From positions 1,116,001 through 1,180,000 of the forward strand of contig JAKLMB010000008.1 in the NCBI GenBank assembly GCA_022813625.1: a stretch of DNA of 64,000 nt, written 5' to 3'. The translations under genes and the position numbers were made by a program. The notes beneath the pieces were generated by a model. That model saw only the letters and a program-made list of their open reading frames with translations, searched no databases and was not told the origin of the DNA. Positions 11,692 to 23,440 of this stretch are shown here, in pieces. The number at the start of each line of letters is the position of its first letter. Position 1 is the first letter of the stretch. This DNA comes from Aaosphaeria pasadenensis. Lineage: Eukaryota; Ascomycota; Dothideomycetes; Pleosporales.

Positions 11692-12119
11692 TGTTGATAT
11701 TTGGGATGGTTCAATTCATGTGTATGAAGTCATTGTTAAAAATGCATTTCCCATATGGTTCACTCGGAATCTGATATGCGATGTTTGGCAATGATGGAAG
11801 ATTGTACTCGTAGTCTACGTCGGGGATGAGGTCCCTCAGGTCGACCCCACTAAAATGCCCGTCCGGCCAGTCAGATTGCGACAAGCGCCGAAAAATATAT
11901 GACCTGCCAAGAGCGGTGGTATTAATTGCAGGCAAGATGCAATTGTAGGTCTTTTCAAGCTACAGCCTCGTCTACTGCTTGCGGCTACATGCTCCCGCCC
12001 GTTCGAGACTTTTTGTTTCCTTCGATTCCTCCCAAAAAGAGATCCAGTCCTTTTCTATTGGGACTGCCGGACCCGCCACCTGAACGCCATTGCATGCATC
12101 ATAGGACAACTGAACAGAT
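11692..12119. other. Spacer between phosphatase and eIF3i genes
   Basis: Both neighbours are on the minus strand, so this holds the phosphatase promoter and the eIF3i 3' end. A minus-strand frame at 11935-11711 has no recognisable content and was not called. Confidence 0.5.
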
Positions 12120-13473
12120 TTACAAGTTCGCTTGTTCTTGCTGCTCCCGCTCCCGCTCGACCTCGTACTTGAAGTCGAAGTAAGGCTTGTCGAAATGATG
12201 CACTCGCACGTATCCGTCCTCTCCTCCGCTGCAGTAGCCGGTACCCTGGGGGTGAACTGCGACGTAGTTCAGGGGACCGAAATGGCCTCTCACACGGCCA
12301 ATCTCCTCCGCGAAAATCTTGTGCCAGAAACGAGCTTCGAACTTTCCTTGACGTGCCGAGGTCGTGGTGACGTCCATGGCGGCCTGTCCTCCTCCGAGGA
12401 TAACGTAGTCCTTGACGGGTGTGATCGCGGCCGAGTTGAGGGGCGTATCGGTGGTGTAGGTCTTGAGAACCTCGAGGCTGTCTGCGGCAAGGATCTATTG
12501 TGATTGTCAGTAGACGGCTCATCTATTGTGCGATTCCAAGTGCTCGCCCACCTTTGCGCTCTTGTCCTTCGAGGCAGTGATGAAGTATGTCCTGTCCTGG
12601 CTCCACTGAAGATCGGTGACTGTACGCTCGTCAGCTTTGCATCATTTCTGACCTGAAGATTGTTCTTACTTAGCATGTCCGTCTCGTGTGCCTGTGTGTT
12701 AAAAAGGAGCTCGCCGGTCTTGGCATCGAATTGAGAGACGCTTCCATCCTCGTGGCAAGCAATGATGTAGAACGCCAAGTAAGAGAATCCGGCCACGGTA
12801 GCCTTGCTGTCCTCGCAGACTATTCTCAGAGACTGCTCGTTCGTCTGCTCGGCAGCAGGATCGGGGTTGATCTCGTAAACAACGATCGTAGAAAGATGTC
12901 CGGAACGCTTCTCAGTGACACCGAGGAGCTGGCGACCATCGGGGCTGAATTCGACGCGCTTGATCGCAGTGGGGAAGTCCCAGGTCTTCAAAAGTTTGCC
13001 GGTCTGCACCTCCCACAATCGCAAAGTGTTGTCCGCACCACCAGAGGCCAGGAGAACGGAATCCGGGCTAACATCAACCGTCCAAAGTGCTCCCTGATGA
13101 CCATGATACGTTCCTAACCGCTCACCGTTGTGAGAAAACCAAGCTGTGCCAGTATTAGATCCCATTTCCTCTAAGAATCGATTTCCTAGTACGAACCGCA
13201 AATAACATGATCCTTCGAAACCGAGAACTGCGAACGTTAGCCGGGCCTACGAGATAGGTTTTGCGCGGGGAAAATTCGTACGATAATGTCGCCATCGGGA
13301 TTATACTTGACTGCGCGCTGATCAGCATTTTTGCAAGAGTTGTCGAAAATAGTAGCTGTTGTGCATTTCGACTTCGATAGCCGAACAACAGCCACCTAGA
13401 CTCGCTGAGAGATGGGAAGCGACTTACCCTGAGTGAGCGCACGCTCGTGGCCGGACAAGAGGATGGGACGCAT
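12120..13473 (-). CDS. TIF34: Eukaryotic translation initiation factor 3 subunit I (eIF3i), WD40 protein
   Basis: Six exons, 13473-13428, 13310-13282, 13227-13197, 13143-12670, 12619-12552 and 12494-12120, close to 340 residues, the usual length for this subunit. The protein opens MRPILLSGHERALTQ, then VKYNPDGDIIFSVSKDH, ending near FDFKYEVEREREQQEQANL, all diagnostic of eIF3i. It is a seven-bladed WD40 propeller in the b-i-g module of eIF3, acting in the cytosol in 43S recruitment and scanning. Two very small internal exons of about 30 nt lie near the 5' end. The upstream region is shared head-to-head with the SH3/J-like gene, so the promoter may be bidirectional. Confidence 0.95.
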
Positions 13474-14171
13474 GTTGGCGGTATGTGTATGTGGAGGAGT
13501 GGTGGTGGGGTGGCGTCTGTTAAATTCGCATCTGGCTGTGATGACTGTGGTATCAAATCCATGGTGGGAATCATCCGAATCGGGGATAGCGCGAACTACG
13601 TCCCGCCAGCGTTCACATACAGATCATCAGAGGATCACGAGAATATCTCAACGTCCGAGAGAAGATGCGCAATTCAGCCATTTTTTTCAGTGTATCATTA
13701 GTTCAATCTAATAGGAAGAATTTGCTTCGAACATATGTTTCTGTTCCGAGAGGTTGCCGCCTCGACCAAAATAGTGGTCATCTCTCACTTGAATGTCGCA
13801 CAAATGTTAAATCATCACATCTGCATTTTCCATTTGCCAGCAATTCATAACAAAGGTGTAGGAATTGAACTGAGGACGAGGAAGAGCTATGAAAGATAAC
13901 GCAATCTTCACATTTGCTATCCCACAAGTCGAGATTCGATTAGGGATGATGAGTAGGCAACATGATGAGCTCTTGGATCAGCGTGCCTTCACTTGATCAA
14001 TCCCCTCTCACACAGCTGTCAACTTCACCTTCACCTTCACCGTGAGCTGGCCATCGTGACGCCCCACCGAATAGCCACAAAATTTTAGCGAGAAAGACTT
14101 TATCAACAACACTGCAAGATCCAAACACATCACCATCAACCCCACCTCAACCCACCACCCTTCAAGATACG
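13474..14171. promoter_or_regulatory. Divergent intergenic promoter region
   Basis: About 700 bp between eIF3i (-) and the SH3/J-like gene (+). It contains a short TTCACC repeat (three copies near 14026-14042) and CA-rich sequence just before the downstream start codon. No TATA box was identified. Confidence 0.4.
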
Positions 14172-15682
14172 ATGCAGGAGATTGTCGCTCAGCTGCTTGC
14201 AACTCTCGAGCCACTTGGCCGGGATGAGTATTTCACGGCATTTGGCCCTGGAGGGCGGTTCCTGTTTGGCACGCCAAATGGTTACGCAGCAAAGCATCTT
14301 CCTGATGAAGTCATGAAGCGCCTCGGCAGCAAGACTGTTCGCAAGATTCGATTTGCATCTTTCGGAAGCCATGAGCATGTCTGGTTTGTAGCCTATGATA
14401 CATATCCTTTCGGCACATACTACGGTAAGTTGAATTTGACTTGCAGCCAAACCTATATTTTAATGCTCTGGAAGACGTGGGCCCATGCACTGCGCCAGCA
14501 CTCTGCAGATTCCTGAATTTTGTCCAACGAGCGGACAAGAAGTCTACTTCGAAATTTCTTCGCGTACAGTTTGGAGACGCAAACTCCTACCTCGCCTGGA
14601 GCTCCACTTCCTGGATCAGCTATGAAATCAACAGAGGCCTTAAAGATTTCCTCAATGATATGAGCAAAGTCGACCCGCTCAATATCTTTCGAAGAATTTT
14701 CACCTCTAATGCTCCATCGAACATTGCCTTTCACTCTGATGGATCCTTCATTCTCGCTCGCAAGGAGAATGGACCTACCCCACAGCATGGACTCTTTCAG
14801 AATTGTGCCTACAAGATCAAGTCGGGGGCTATTCTGGAAGGATGGATCCAGTTGCTTGGAACCAATGCCTATGATCCTGACCGTTTCCAAGATCTTGCTG
14901 TTAGTATCACTATGAAAAATTGATATCTCGAGGTTATCAAAACGGCTCTAACCATACAGTACTTCGCGATTGACGCACACTGCAAAACGGCCGAGAGCTA
15001 CGTCTTCATTAAGGCGCGAAAGCGCCAGGCTGAAGCCGACTTCGTCTTGCGCATTGGCGCTTCGGAGTCTACGAATCGTCTTTCGCCGCCCGACGCCTCG
15101 GTTCAACTCAGTCAACAGCCACGGGGAGTCCAGTGGGCTAAGATGCTTCGCAGTGGCCGCCCGCACACATCAGATACCTGGGAATTGATGCTCAACAAAG
15201 GCCAAAGGATCAAGATCCTTAAGGAGAAAGGAAATGGCTGGTTCGTCGCCCAGACTCTGGCCAACAATATTGGATATGTACACAAGACTTGGTTTGCCTA
15301 CGATCTTCCCCACCTCACCAAGACCCGCACTCCCTACGAGCGGTACATAGATGATACAGGAGGACTGTTCAAACCAGGAACCATTCGAGAATTTCCAGAG
15401 ATCAAGCGTTATGTTGACAGCCAATGCGAGGAGGTCAATTGCCAATCTACAAAAGGACTTCCCGGTGGACTCGAGGTTTGCGTCCACGAAATCAGGAAAC
15501 TATTCCAAGGATCTCCAGAATATGGCTATGGATTCCTCAAAGAAGAGCGAAACAAATGGCATCCAGACAAGTTTGCGAGGTTCTGTCATCCTGAGCATCG
15601 CGACGACATGAAGAAGAAAGCGGAGTGTCTCTTTGTTCTCATCGGTTGTCTCATGGATGACCTTGAGACGAAGGATACCTAA
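14172..15682 (+). CDS. SH3-like domain protein with C-terminal HPD-containing J-like segment
   Basis: Three exons, 14172-14424, 14499-14899 and 14960-15682, give 458 residues with consistent phases. The second intron has a clear CTCTAAC branch site. The first two thirds are unrecognised but contain FGPGGRFLFGTPNGY, a composition common in fungal proteins of unknown role. Residues about 288-332 look like an SH3 or SH3-like barrel (LMLNKGQRIKILKEKGNGWF then NIGYVHKTWF). The last 50 residues include WHPDKFARFC followed by a helical KKKAECLFVLIGCL stretch. This resembles the J-domain-like ends often seen in fungal WHPDK proteins. The acceptor of intron 1 was chosen at 14498 because nearer AGs give stops. 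Function unknown. Confidence 0.7.
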
Positions 15683-16323
15683 GCGCGGCGTCTGGGGTAA
15701 CAGTTGAACTTTCTGATCTATGATGTTCAGATGGCAGGGCGGCAGGGAAGCATGTGATTAGAACATTGGAACACGTGGGATCACAAAGGAACGGTAGGAA
15801 AGCCTCGTCGCTATGCAGTGGTTGTTCTTATAACGATCATCATATCCAGCAAAGCCTGGAAAAATTCTACAAGCGGTGAAAGAAAGATACCTAGGTAGAT
15901 TGCGCGCAGACTCGCGCTCAGCGGCAATTTACATATATGTTTCTCAATTGCGAAGTGTCTGTCTTGGTCACACGATGGTGTTGAAGTAATGACGCAGCAA
16001 GACTAGGTCTCTAACGGGTATTTGTTAGTCTCTTTGTGTCCTAGTCGTTGATTAAGCGACCCTGCCCTGCTCTAGTTATCTCCCTTCGTTACGGTACAAG
16101 TTCCCCAGGCGAAGGTCACCACGACGTGCTTGATTCCTGAGAGTCGCGTTCCCTTTAAGATACTTCCATCTCGGACGGGCCGGTCCCATTATTTCGCATC
16201 CCGCTCAAGAGAGAGAGGCATCTGTCTTCAAGCTATTCAAGGAGACAATACTCTTCCCATCCAACGCCATTCCCGTTCATCTCAACCCCAACCCCACGGC
16301 TTCCCCTCACGCACGTGCACGCG
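15683..16323. other. Intergenic region, no gene seen
   Basis: It separates two plus-strand genes. No substantial open frame or repeat is present. The 150 bp before the next start are CT-rich, as is common in fungal core promoters. Confidence 0.5.
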
Positions 16324-17926
16324 ATGGGAGACCTCGAACTATTGTCCATGGTGGACGAACTACTTCTGAACATTATAGAGCAAATCGATGACCACGCGGC
16401 CCTATGTAGTCTTTCTGCGACCTGCTCGCGATTCAGAGGCCTGGTTGAACCTTTCATTTGGAGAAATCTATTGATCCTCAATGGAGATCAAGCAAGTGAA
16501 ATTGCGCTCTCCCTTCAGAGCTGCCCAGAACGTCTGGCGAATATCCAAGAGCTAGCCATTCACTACAAGCACGATGATGCTTCCGGTATTGGACGCCTGA
16601 ATCCTTTCATCTACGACATGTCTCGATTGCGCCATCTGACGATCGAATCACCTTGTCCGAACAACGGCGAATGGAGACACGAAGCGGTGTTCACAGCTGA
16701 AACGAAGATCGATTACTCGACCCTATTCGAAAAATCAGTAGCTCGTGAACTTTCATCGCCGCCATTGCAGATGCTCCAATCATGTTTGTGGAACCCAAGT
16801 GACTTATATCAAGACTCTTAGCTGACCAACAATAGTGACGCTCCATGGCCATGGGAGGTTCAATTCAAAGTTCAAGCTCGGAAGCGTTGCATACATTTTC
16901 TTCCATCCCACCATTTTGGATATCACCATCTCGTGTACCAACTTTGAGATCGACGATGGCATAGTGGACGCCAAGAAGATACCAATCCGGAGCATGAAGT
17001 CAACGGCACTACGGTCACTTAAATTCATCGAATGCAACGTCTACCTAGACATGTTGGAAGTGGCACTGAGTCTTCCCAAAGCCCTCAAGGAGCTCCACGT
17101 CGGCGAACGAGTATTCGCGTGGGACGACTGCATACCCAAATCCGACAAGCCCATGACCGGACACGCACGCTTTGTCGACATCCTCCAACTCCAAGCCAAC
17201 TCGCTCGAATGCCTTGAGCACACCGGCGGCCGATACATCAACCCCGCTCGACCCACGTCAGACCCAGCAAACAGCAGAAAGCTATCTCAGTTCAAAAACC
17301 TCAAGCACCTAAAAGTTGACAGCCGATCCGCTCTCCTCAAATACGTCACCGAAGACGGTTGCCCGGACTCCCTGCACACCCTGAAGATAACCGACGACGT
17401 CGAAGCCGTGTGCCTCGTCGCCGTCTTCCAACCCCTCTACCTCCACTTCAGCGACTTCCTCAAACGCATGTGCACCGTCGCCGCCAAGCTCCCCTCCACC
17501 GTAAACATCGACATCTGCTTCTCGCACCACTCGCGCGGGCCCTCCCTCGCGGGGAACATGTACTCCTTCTGGACCTCGCGCCAGGGCCGCAAGCTCGTCT
17601 ACGACATTGCGAGCACCCTGCAGTCCCACAACGCGCGCCTCCGCATCTTTGCAGAGACATTCCTGAAGGGGATATCGTACATCGAGCCGTACATGTACAG
17701 CGAGGAGCGGCCAACCGAGGAGCTGCTGTACGACTCGCAGAACTACTGGTCTTTTTCCGGGACGGATTATCAGAGCGTAGATGACAAGAATTTGAATGGG
17801 GGAGAGTCGCCCGTGGATGAGGAGGACGAGGAGGGGGTCGGATCGTTTTTCGTCGGGAACTGGGCGGATATGGATTTCGGGGAGATGCTGCTCAACGGGC
17901 TTGTGAATGGGGAAGTACATCTCTAG
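16324..17926 (+). CDS. F-box-like protein with acidic C-terminus, 516 aa
   Basis: Two exons, 16324-16783 and 16836-17926, with a phase 1 intron whose branch is GCTGACC. Residues about 4-45 (LLSMVDELLLNIIEQIDDHA then LCSLSATCSRFRGLVEPFIW) are an F-box, with the LVEPFIWRNL continuation typical of fungal F-box/LRR proteins. Leucine-rich segments follow (LRHLTIES, LRSLKFIECN, LKELHVGERV, LKHLKVDS). The C-terminus carries an acidic run (EEDEEGVG). The second half of exon 2 is strongly GC-rich, creating long antisense frames that should be ignored. Likely an SCF substrate adaptor with unknown target. Confidence 0.75.
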
Positions 17927-18436
17927 GGGAACTGATGTTCAAGGAGATAGGCTGCTATGCAAGCGCTGCGAGCAACATCCTTTCTGACGACTTCCCCCCG
18001 GTTTTCCTACCACGTCCTTCCATATCAAATGAACGAACGAGCACCCACGATCACGTTTCTCCTGCGATCAGTTTATGTTTCCTTGCGGCGTCGGTAATCT
18101 TTTTCTCTCTTAGTCCTTGATTTCATCTGCTCTTCAAGTCCGATATGGCGTTACTGGTCACGGCTGCGTTTGTTTGCATATGCAGGGAGGCACCTTTTGC
18201 TTTATATCCCTGATATGCATTGATTTGAACAGTATAATTCTCCTAGGAGACGTCTCAAGAGGCGCGTTTGAACGGGTTTGGTATGCCATTAGCTAGGGTA
18301 TCTATCGCTGAATGAAACTCTATGTCCCTTTTTCCATTTCCTTTTCCCAGGTCTTCCCACATCTCAATCCCCCTGAAATCATCTCAACCACCACCGGCAC
18401 CATAACCCAACCCCAACAGACCCGCCCTCCCCATCC
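17927..18436. other. Convergent 3' spacer
   Basis: It lies between the F-box gene (+) and the GPI-type gene (-), so both end here. CT- and A-rich low-complexity sequence near 18310-18480 is all that stands out. Confidence 0.5.
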
Positions 18437-19462
18437 TCACCTCCAACAGAACTCCCACGAAAACAGAAGAAAGAACAAAGGTACGAAACCCACCCACACG
18501 CCTCCTCCCCCGCTCCGTCCCCCCGCCCCCGCCCCATTAACAACAACCTGCCCCCTGACCACGCAGCCCCCGACACTCGTCGCGGACAGCGTCGGCGGAA
18601 GCCCACTCCCTACTGTCCTCGTGGCGTTCCCTCGCCTCAGCTCCGCGTCCACGGCGCCGCAGAACCCCGCGCCGGGGACGAGGCGGTCCTGCACGCGGCC
18701 TGCGAGCACGCTCGCGGCGTTGGCGAAGCCCTGCTGCGTGAAGAAGTCGTGGCATTTGGCGGCGGGGGCGTCGAAGGCGGCGGTTGCGAGGGCGAGCATG
18801 GAGATGGTTTGGATGGAGGATGGGTTGGGGGTGGAGGTCATGGCGGAGTTCGAGGTCGAGGTCGAGGTCGAGGTTATGGTGCCGCAGGGGGTTGTGGTGG
18901 AGGTGGAGGTGTAGCATGCGCATAAGGCTTGGGCGGAGGGGTCGAGGGAGTGGAATTGCGGGCGGGCGGAGAGGCAGGATCGGAGGGATGAGGCGTAGGA
19001 TCTGCAGTTGGAGAAGTTGGAGGAGGGGAATGAGGTTGTTGTTGATGGTGGTGGTGTTGCTGGGATCATTAGCTGTGGAGGGTTGGGGGATGGGGTTTGA
19101 GACGTACTTGTGGTGGTTGTTTTTGGGAGTAAGGTGTTTTCTTCTTCCTCTGGGCTGGTGGAGCTTGCGGGTTGTAATATGGCATCAACGATTTGGACGA
19201 CCATGTCGACGCCTTCTTCGATTCTTCCCAGTGTCTGCTCCAGGCGCATCATGTTTGATTGGACTTGTTCGGGTGGGACTGGCGCTGCTGGTGGATTGCC
19301 ATCGGGGCTGAACGGTTTCGGTGGGGTCACCGGTTTTGGGAAGCTGGGGATGTCTGGCACAGTGGGGACATTTGGTTCATTTGGTGGTCGGAATTTGGGG
19401 AATGCGCAATATGCTGTTCCAACTAGGAGGATTTGTACTACCAAAGTGGTCTTCGGCTGCAT
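18437..19462 (-). CDS. Secreted, Pro/Ser/Thr-rich, probably GPI-anchored protein, 341 aa
   Basis: A single exon from an ATG at 19462. It has an N-terminal signal peptide (MQPKTTLVVQILLVGTAYCA), a Pro-rich segment, and a helical stretch at residues about 65-95. A long Thr/Ser/Pro linker follows that would be heavily O-glycosylated. The central domain has spaced cysteines (NCRSYASSLRSC, LCACYTST, KCHDFF, GFCGAV). The chain ends with a small-residue region (NGAGAGG) and a hydrophobic tail (WVGFVPLFFLLF), the pattern of a GPI attachment signal. A cell-wall or surface role is inferred. No enzyme family is recognised. A (gaggtc)-type simple repeat inside encodes part of the Thr/Ser tract. Confidence 0.7.
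   Translation of the reverse strand: MQPKTTLVVQILLVGTAYCAFPKFRPPNEPNVPTVPDIPSFPKPVTPPKPFSPDGNPPAAPVPPEQVQSNMMRLEQTLGRIEEGVDMVVQIVDAILQPASSTSPEEEENTLLPKTTTTSTSQTPSPNPPQLMIPATPPPSTTTSFPSSNFSNCRSYASSLRSCLSARPQFHSLDPSAQALCACYTSTSTTTPCGTITSTSTSTSNSAMTSTPNPSSIQTISMLALATAAFDAPAAKCHDFFTQQGFANAASVLAGRVQDRLVPGAGFCGAVDAELRRGNATRTVGSGLPPTLSATSVGGCVVRGQVVVNGAGAGGRSGGGGVWVGFVPLFFLLFSWEFCWR
18845..18876. repeat. gaggtc hexanucleotide repeat within the GPI-type gene
   Basis: Four to five imperfect tandem copies of gaggtc, in frame. On the coding strand they give a Ser/Thr run in the linker of the secreted protein. Such repeats vary easily in copy number without breaking the frame. Confidence 0.7.
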
Positions 19463-20048
19463 CTCGACAGTCGTTGAGGTGTTGGTTGAAGATAACCTGA
19501 GGTCTCGAGGAGGAATCGTAGCAAAGCCATTGCGCTGGATGGGGGGGCATCAAGAAATAGAAAATCAGAGGGCAATCGGGCGTATTGTGTAGCAATGTTC
19601 ATGGCAGTGTAATTGTTCATGCGTCGCATGAGCCTCGCTGTAGGATCAAGTTGACTGTGTTTCAGGACCCATGCGCCTCAGCTGGGGGCCAATTTGGAGA
19701 GAAGCGCACCTCGATTAACAATGCAGTACGCCTTTCTCCCCTATCTCTATGATTATCCACAGTGGAATGTCAGCAGAAGATCCAAATCCAAGGTTAACAA
19801 TAATCAGATGTAGAACTTCCCGCTAGATTTTACGGAGTGTATAGCGATCGCGAAGGAGACTGTTCTGTAGGTGTGTAAAGACTGTCATATAGTTTAGCAA
19901 GAGTTGACGAGTACGTATCGAATAATATTTGAATATAAGAAAGGGCTACAGATATTATGACGACTGGGCCTGAATACGCTCATCCGATGGCTACCAGTTC
20001 CCGTCCTACAGCATTGAATAAGCTAGCAATTGTTATCAGCCTTCGAAA
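19463..20048. other. Spacer, no gene seen
   Basis: Promoter side of the GPI-type gene (-) and 3' flank of the 2EXR-type gene (-). Short frames only. Confidence 0.5.
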
Positions 20049-21128
20049 TCAGACGTTCGAACCTGACATCAGCGGCTCGGTCAGAGTAAGAACTTCTCTA
20101 GTCAGTCTAGATGTCCATTGGAGTTCATTTCCTTTTCGTCTGAGAGGCCCGTAGTAATGATCATTCACACCATTGTGTTCCAATTCGAAATATTGCAGAC
20201 CTGGATACGTTAAGGCGTGGTAACCAAGAGAAGGACCCGTGCTTCTCTTCACCTCCAAGCACCAATCGTATGGATCTTGAGACTTGCGACCCCGATTCAT
20301 AAATGGCTCAAGATAGTCCCGAGCCGTTGAACCTGAAGCATTGTCTTGATCCAAAGATGACGGTGAGCCGCCCACCATCAAAGTTGCAACCCGGAGCAAT
20401 TCACGCTGCAACACCGTGAATGCTGCAGCACTATACCTTACAAAGCTCTTCAATAACTCTGGCCTGAGGTAAGGTTTGAGAACACGAAAGACTACGCGAT
20501 CGAACCCGTCTCCAAGCTTTTCTAGAGGGCTGAGGTCGACTGCGAAGAATGCATCATGAGCATCCTCTTGCTCGTATATCAAGCTCCATAAGCTGATGTT
20601 AATTGTTATGTCTTTGACGGCATGCTTCATCTTCCCGAGCGTGAGAAGCATACAATTTCCTAAAGTGTGACGGCACTGGTTCATATACATTTCGTGGCGG
20701 GTCGGGGACTCTTTCTCGACTCGAGGATGGATGTGTGTTAATACCACAGCATGACGATGGGGAGGTTGCCGCGTGGGCCCAATCTTCCGGACGCGATTCA
20801 GCTGAATTGCCGACGTCGATGGTATAGGTGGTCCACTTAATGGTTTGTTGAAATAAGCATAACAGTATGCCACAAGATAGAATTGATCCAACGCCTCGGT
20901 GTAGATTTGTCGACATGTCAAAATCCAATACGGCAAGCCGTCGCCTGGGGGGAGAGGATCGCGATCACTGAAGGGCAACGCAGTTTCGCGGGGTGTGTAT
21001 TCAATGAAGACATGCACGCCTTCGTCACCCCTCTCCACCATGTTGTATCCTGTACCTATCCATAGGTGGTGATAGATCAGGTTGCGTATTTCGGCAGGCA
21101 GAAGCAAGAAGGGGGACTGTGCCGCCAT
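20049..21128 (-). CDS. 2EXR/DUF7730-type protein, 359 aa
   Basis: A single exon from the ATG at 21128. The N-terminus SPFLLLPAEIRNLIYHHLWI is the signature of the fungal 2EXR/DUF7730 group (LPxEIRNxIYxxL). It is followed by the typical PYWILTCRQIYTEALDQFY block, in which a conserved CRQI/CRxxYxEA motif recurs. These proteins are abundant in Dothideomycetes and Leotiomycetes and F-box-like in layout, but no biochemical role is established. The remainder is unrecognised. Family call is good; function unknown. Confidence 0.75.
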   Translation of the reverse strand: MAAQSPFLLLPAEIRNLIYHHLWIGTGYNMVERGDEGVHVFIEYTPRETALPFSDRDPLPPGDGLPYWILTCRQIYTEALDQFYLVAYCYAYFNKPLSGPPIPSTSAIQLNRVRKIGPTRQPPHRHAVVLTHIHPRVEKESPTRHEMYMNQCRHTLGNCMLLTLGKMKHAVKDITINISLWSLIYEQEDAHDAFFAVDLSPLEKLGDGFDRVVFRVLKPYLRPELLKSFVRYSAAAFTVLQRELLRVATLMVGGSPSSLDQDNASGSTARDYLEPFMNRGRKSQDPYDWCLEVKRSTGPSLGYHALTYPGLQYFELEHNGVNDHYYGPLRRKGNELQWTSRLTREVLTLTEPLMSGSNV

Positions 21129-23108
21129 GATTGAATATGGATTCTCGGTGGCGACGGAAGCGCAGAAACAAAGGGGAACGGTGAACGCTGGTTACAGAGC
21201 AAAGAGAAGATCTCGGGGGATAAGCGGCAATGTGGAATTGTACGTCGTGAAATAAGGGATAATTATAACAGGTAAGGTATGGTGAAGGCCACGTAGTTGG
21301 AGTAGTAGTACGTTAGCGTAGTGGTCTTTGAAGCAGTAGTAAAAGGTAGACAATGTAGGATGTATATCTATGTAATTATTATTTTATATTTATGAGGGGT
21401 TGACATAGATACAGTAACTGAGACAATGGGGAGAAGAGAGACAGAATGAGAGAGGGAGATGTTGCCTTGTTATTCTGGGTAATTGATCGGTGGCTACCAA
21501 TTTGCAGGGTTCTTGCTAAGCGACGTCGGCGCATCGAATTACACCAAATTTGTCAGGAAAAATATGTATTATTGTCTACCTAGGTACTGCTGAGAAGTTT
21601 GGTAAAAAAACGTAGACCGAGCTGCGTAAGCAGAGGCCCTGGCAGGAACTGATTGCTGATAGAGTGACTGAGTCCCTAGATATCCTCTATTATCTGAAAA
21701 CTGAGTATTCTAGGTGGCAGAGAGGCTCTGAGCAGATAGTGGTGGCCTCCTGAGTGAATAGAACATGGCTGCGGAAATAAAAAATTTGGTTGTAGATAGC
21801 TGTAAGTCGGTGCAGGGTTAGCAGGAGGGCTTGAGGAGCAGGTAAGTAAGCTGTCGGATTGACTGGAGCTTTTGGAGTCCCTCTATAAATGTATACGTTT
21901 GGTACAGTGTCACGATCCATCTTAATTCTCCTACTGGTCACCCCCCGGGATCTATCCGGAGACAGGTCGGACCGTACACGGGATCTATGGAACAGTATAT
22001 ATATTGTATCACTTATACAGATCCTCACTCCTTAGGGATTTGTCTCTATCTACTACTGAATGTATCCTGTTACTTTTCTCACTCAATTGTGCCTGATAGC
22101 CCCTAACTAATCACGTCCTACATAAACCCCTTGTTAGATTATTAGTCTACTACCTTAGAAGTTAAGAAGTAGGTAGAGTATTGCACTGAGAGGGTCCTGA
22201 TTTATAGTATCTGAATAGTATAGTGCAGCAGGATAGATGAGGCTATTCGGGGACCATGTGTATAGGAAAGGGCACTAGGCAGGGCATAGTCAGATCGATC
22301 AGGGCTGCTAAGAGACGTCGAGGCATCACCCACCTACTTCCAGAGGCCTATCGACAGCGTCAAATATCTACCTTTCCTATCTATTCACCGATTGCGAGTC
22401 ATGCCTGTGATGCTCCCTACTATATAGGCGTCTATACGCGACAATACCGAAGGTTTCTAGGACTCTCTCTGTGTTCTAGTAATGCTTGATTTGACTGTTC
22501 TGGTACTTTTTGTACTAACACGCGTTTGCTGGATCCGTGGCTCTACTACTAGAGGCGTCCAAGGAACCTTAGTGCCCTTTGAACGATCTACCAACGTACA
22601 ATCGACTAGGAGGATGTTGTGGCAGAGTTTGTAGAGGGCAAGGCACTGCAGGTTGATGAAGAGAAGGTTGCAGATGTCTATCTGTTAACTAAATATTAGG
22701 GACAATCTGCTGCAGCTGCCTGATCATTTCAGCAATGCTGCTAGTATTGGCGTATTCGTTAATTAAGGTAGTTGAAACCTCAGGCGTAATTTGTTCCTCT
22801 CTATAGGTAGAATTCCTATAAGGATCCTTATCTAGTAGGTGGTTGTGAATAGCTGAGGCGTGAACTACTATCTACTAAGTATTGAGAGTGCATTTTTCCT
22901 TTGCAACTAACTTAAACCTTACATAACATTTACACTGAATGCTGGAAGCTCCTCTGTTCTCTAGGTAGATGGGTAGATAGAAGGATATTGGATCGGGAGG
23001 GTAGTTAGATGGGGAGGATGGGTGGATGTGCAGATAGTTGGTTAAGCTGATTGCTTCTGGCCCTTATTACATGTATAGAGGAGCTTGTAAGGTACAGAGG
23101 CACGAGAA

Positions 23109-23248
23109 GGTAGGCGCGTCGGGCTGGTCACCTGCTAGTATCATGTAACTTTGAACCTTAAGCAGCTCTACTATCATATATCAGAGGCTGTAAATCTACG
23201 TGTTGTTCCTTGTATAAGCTAGCAGGCGGCCAGCCTGACGCGCCTACC
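23109..23248. mobile_element. MITE-like element with 30-bp terminal inverted repeats
   Basis: The left arm 23109-23138 begins GGTAGGCGCGTCGGGCTGG. The right arm 23219-23248, read in reverse complement, begins GGTAGGCGCGTCAGGCTGG. The arms match at 27 of 30 positions and all three differences are transitions. The 80 bp between carry no coding sequence. Partial similarity (TACAGAG) continues outward, so the true ends may lie slightly beyond. No target-site duplication was fixed. Confidence 0.65.
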
Positions 23249-23440
23249 CTCTGTATATTATCTGTGCTAATGTTGATACTGCGCGTTCTTTGGAAAGTAT
23301 AAACTACAGCATGTAATTTGCCCTATATGCGAAGAGCCTGTTGGGCTGCCTTTAATGATATATAACTCTCTTCTGGTGGTGGAGGGTCCTTGCAGAGAAC
23401 TCCTTGCTCTGGATTGTAAAGGCCAGGATAGTAGTTCCTA

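Noticed and set aside
17309..17920. A 200-codon minus-strand frame
   Set aside because: It is opposite the GC-rich part of the F-box gene; composition (Val/Glu/Gly runs) is that of an antisense shadow.
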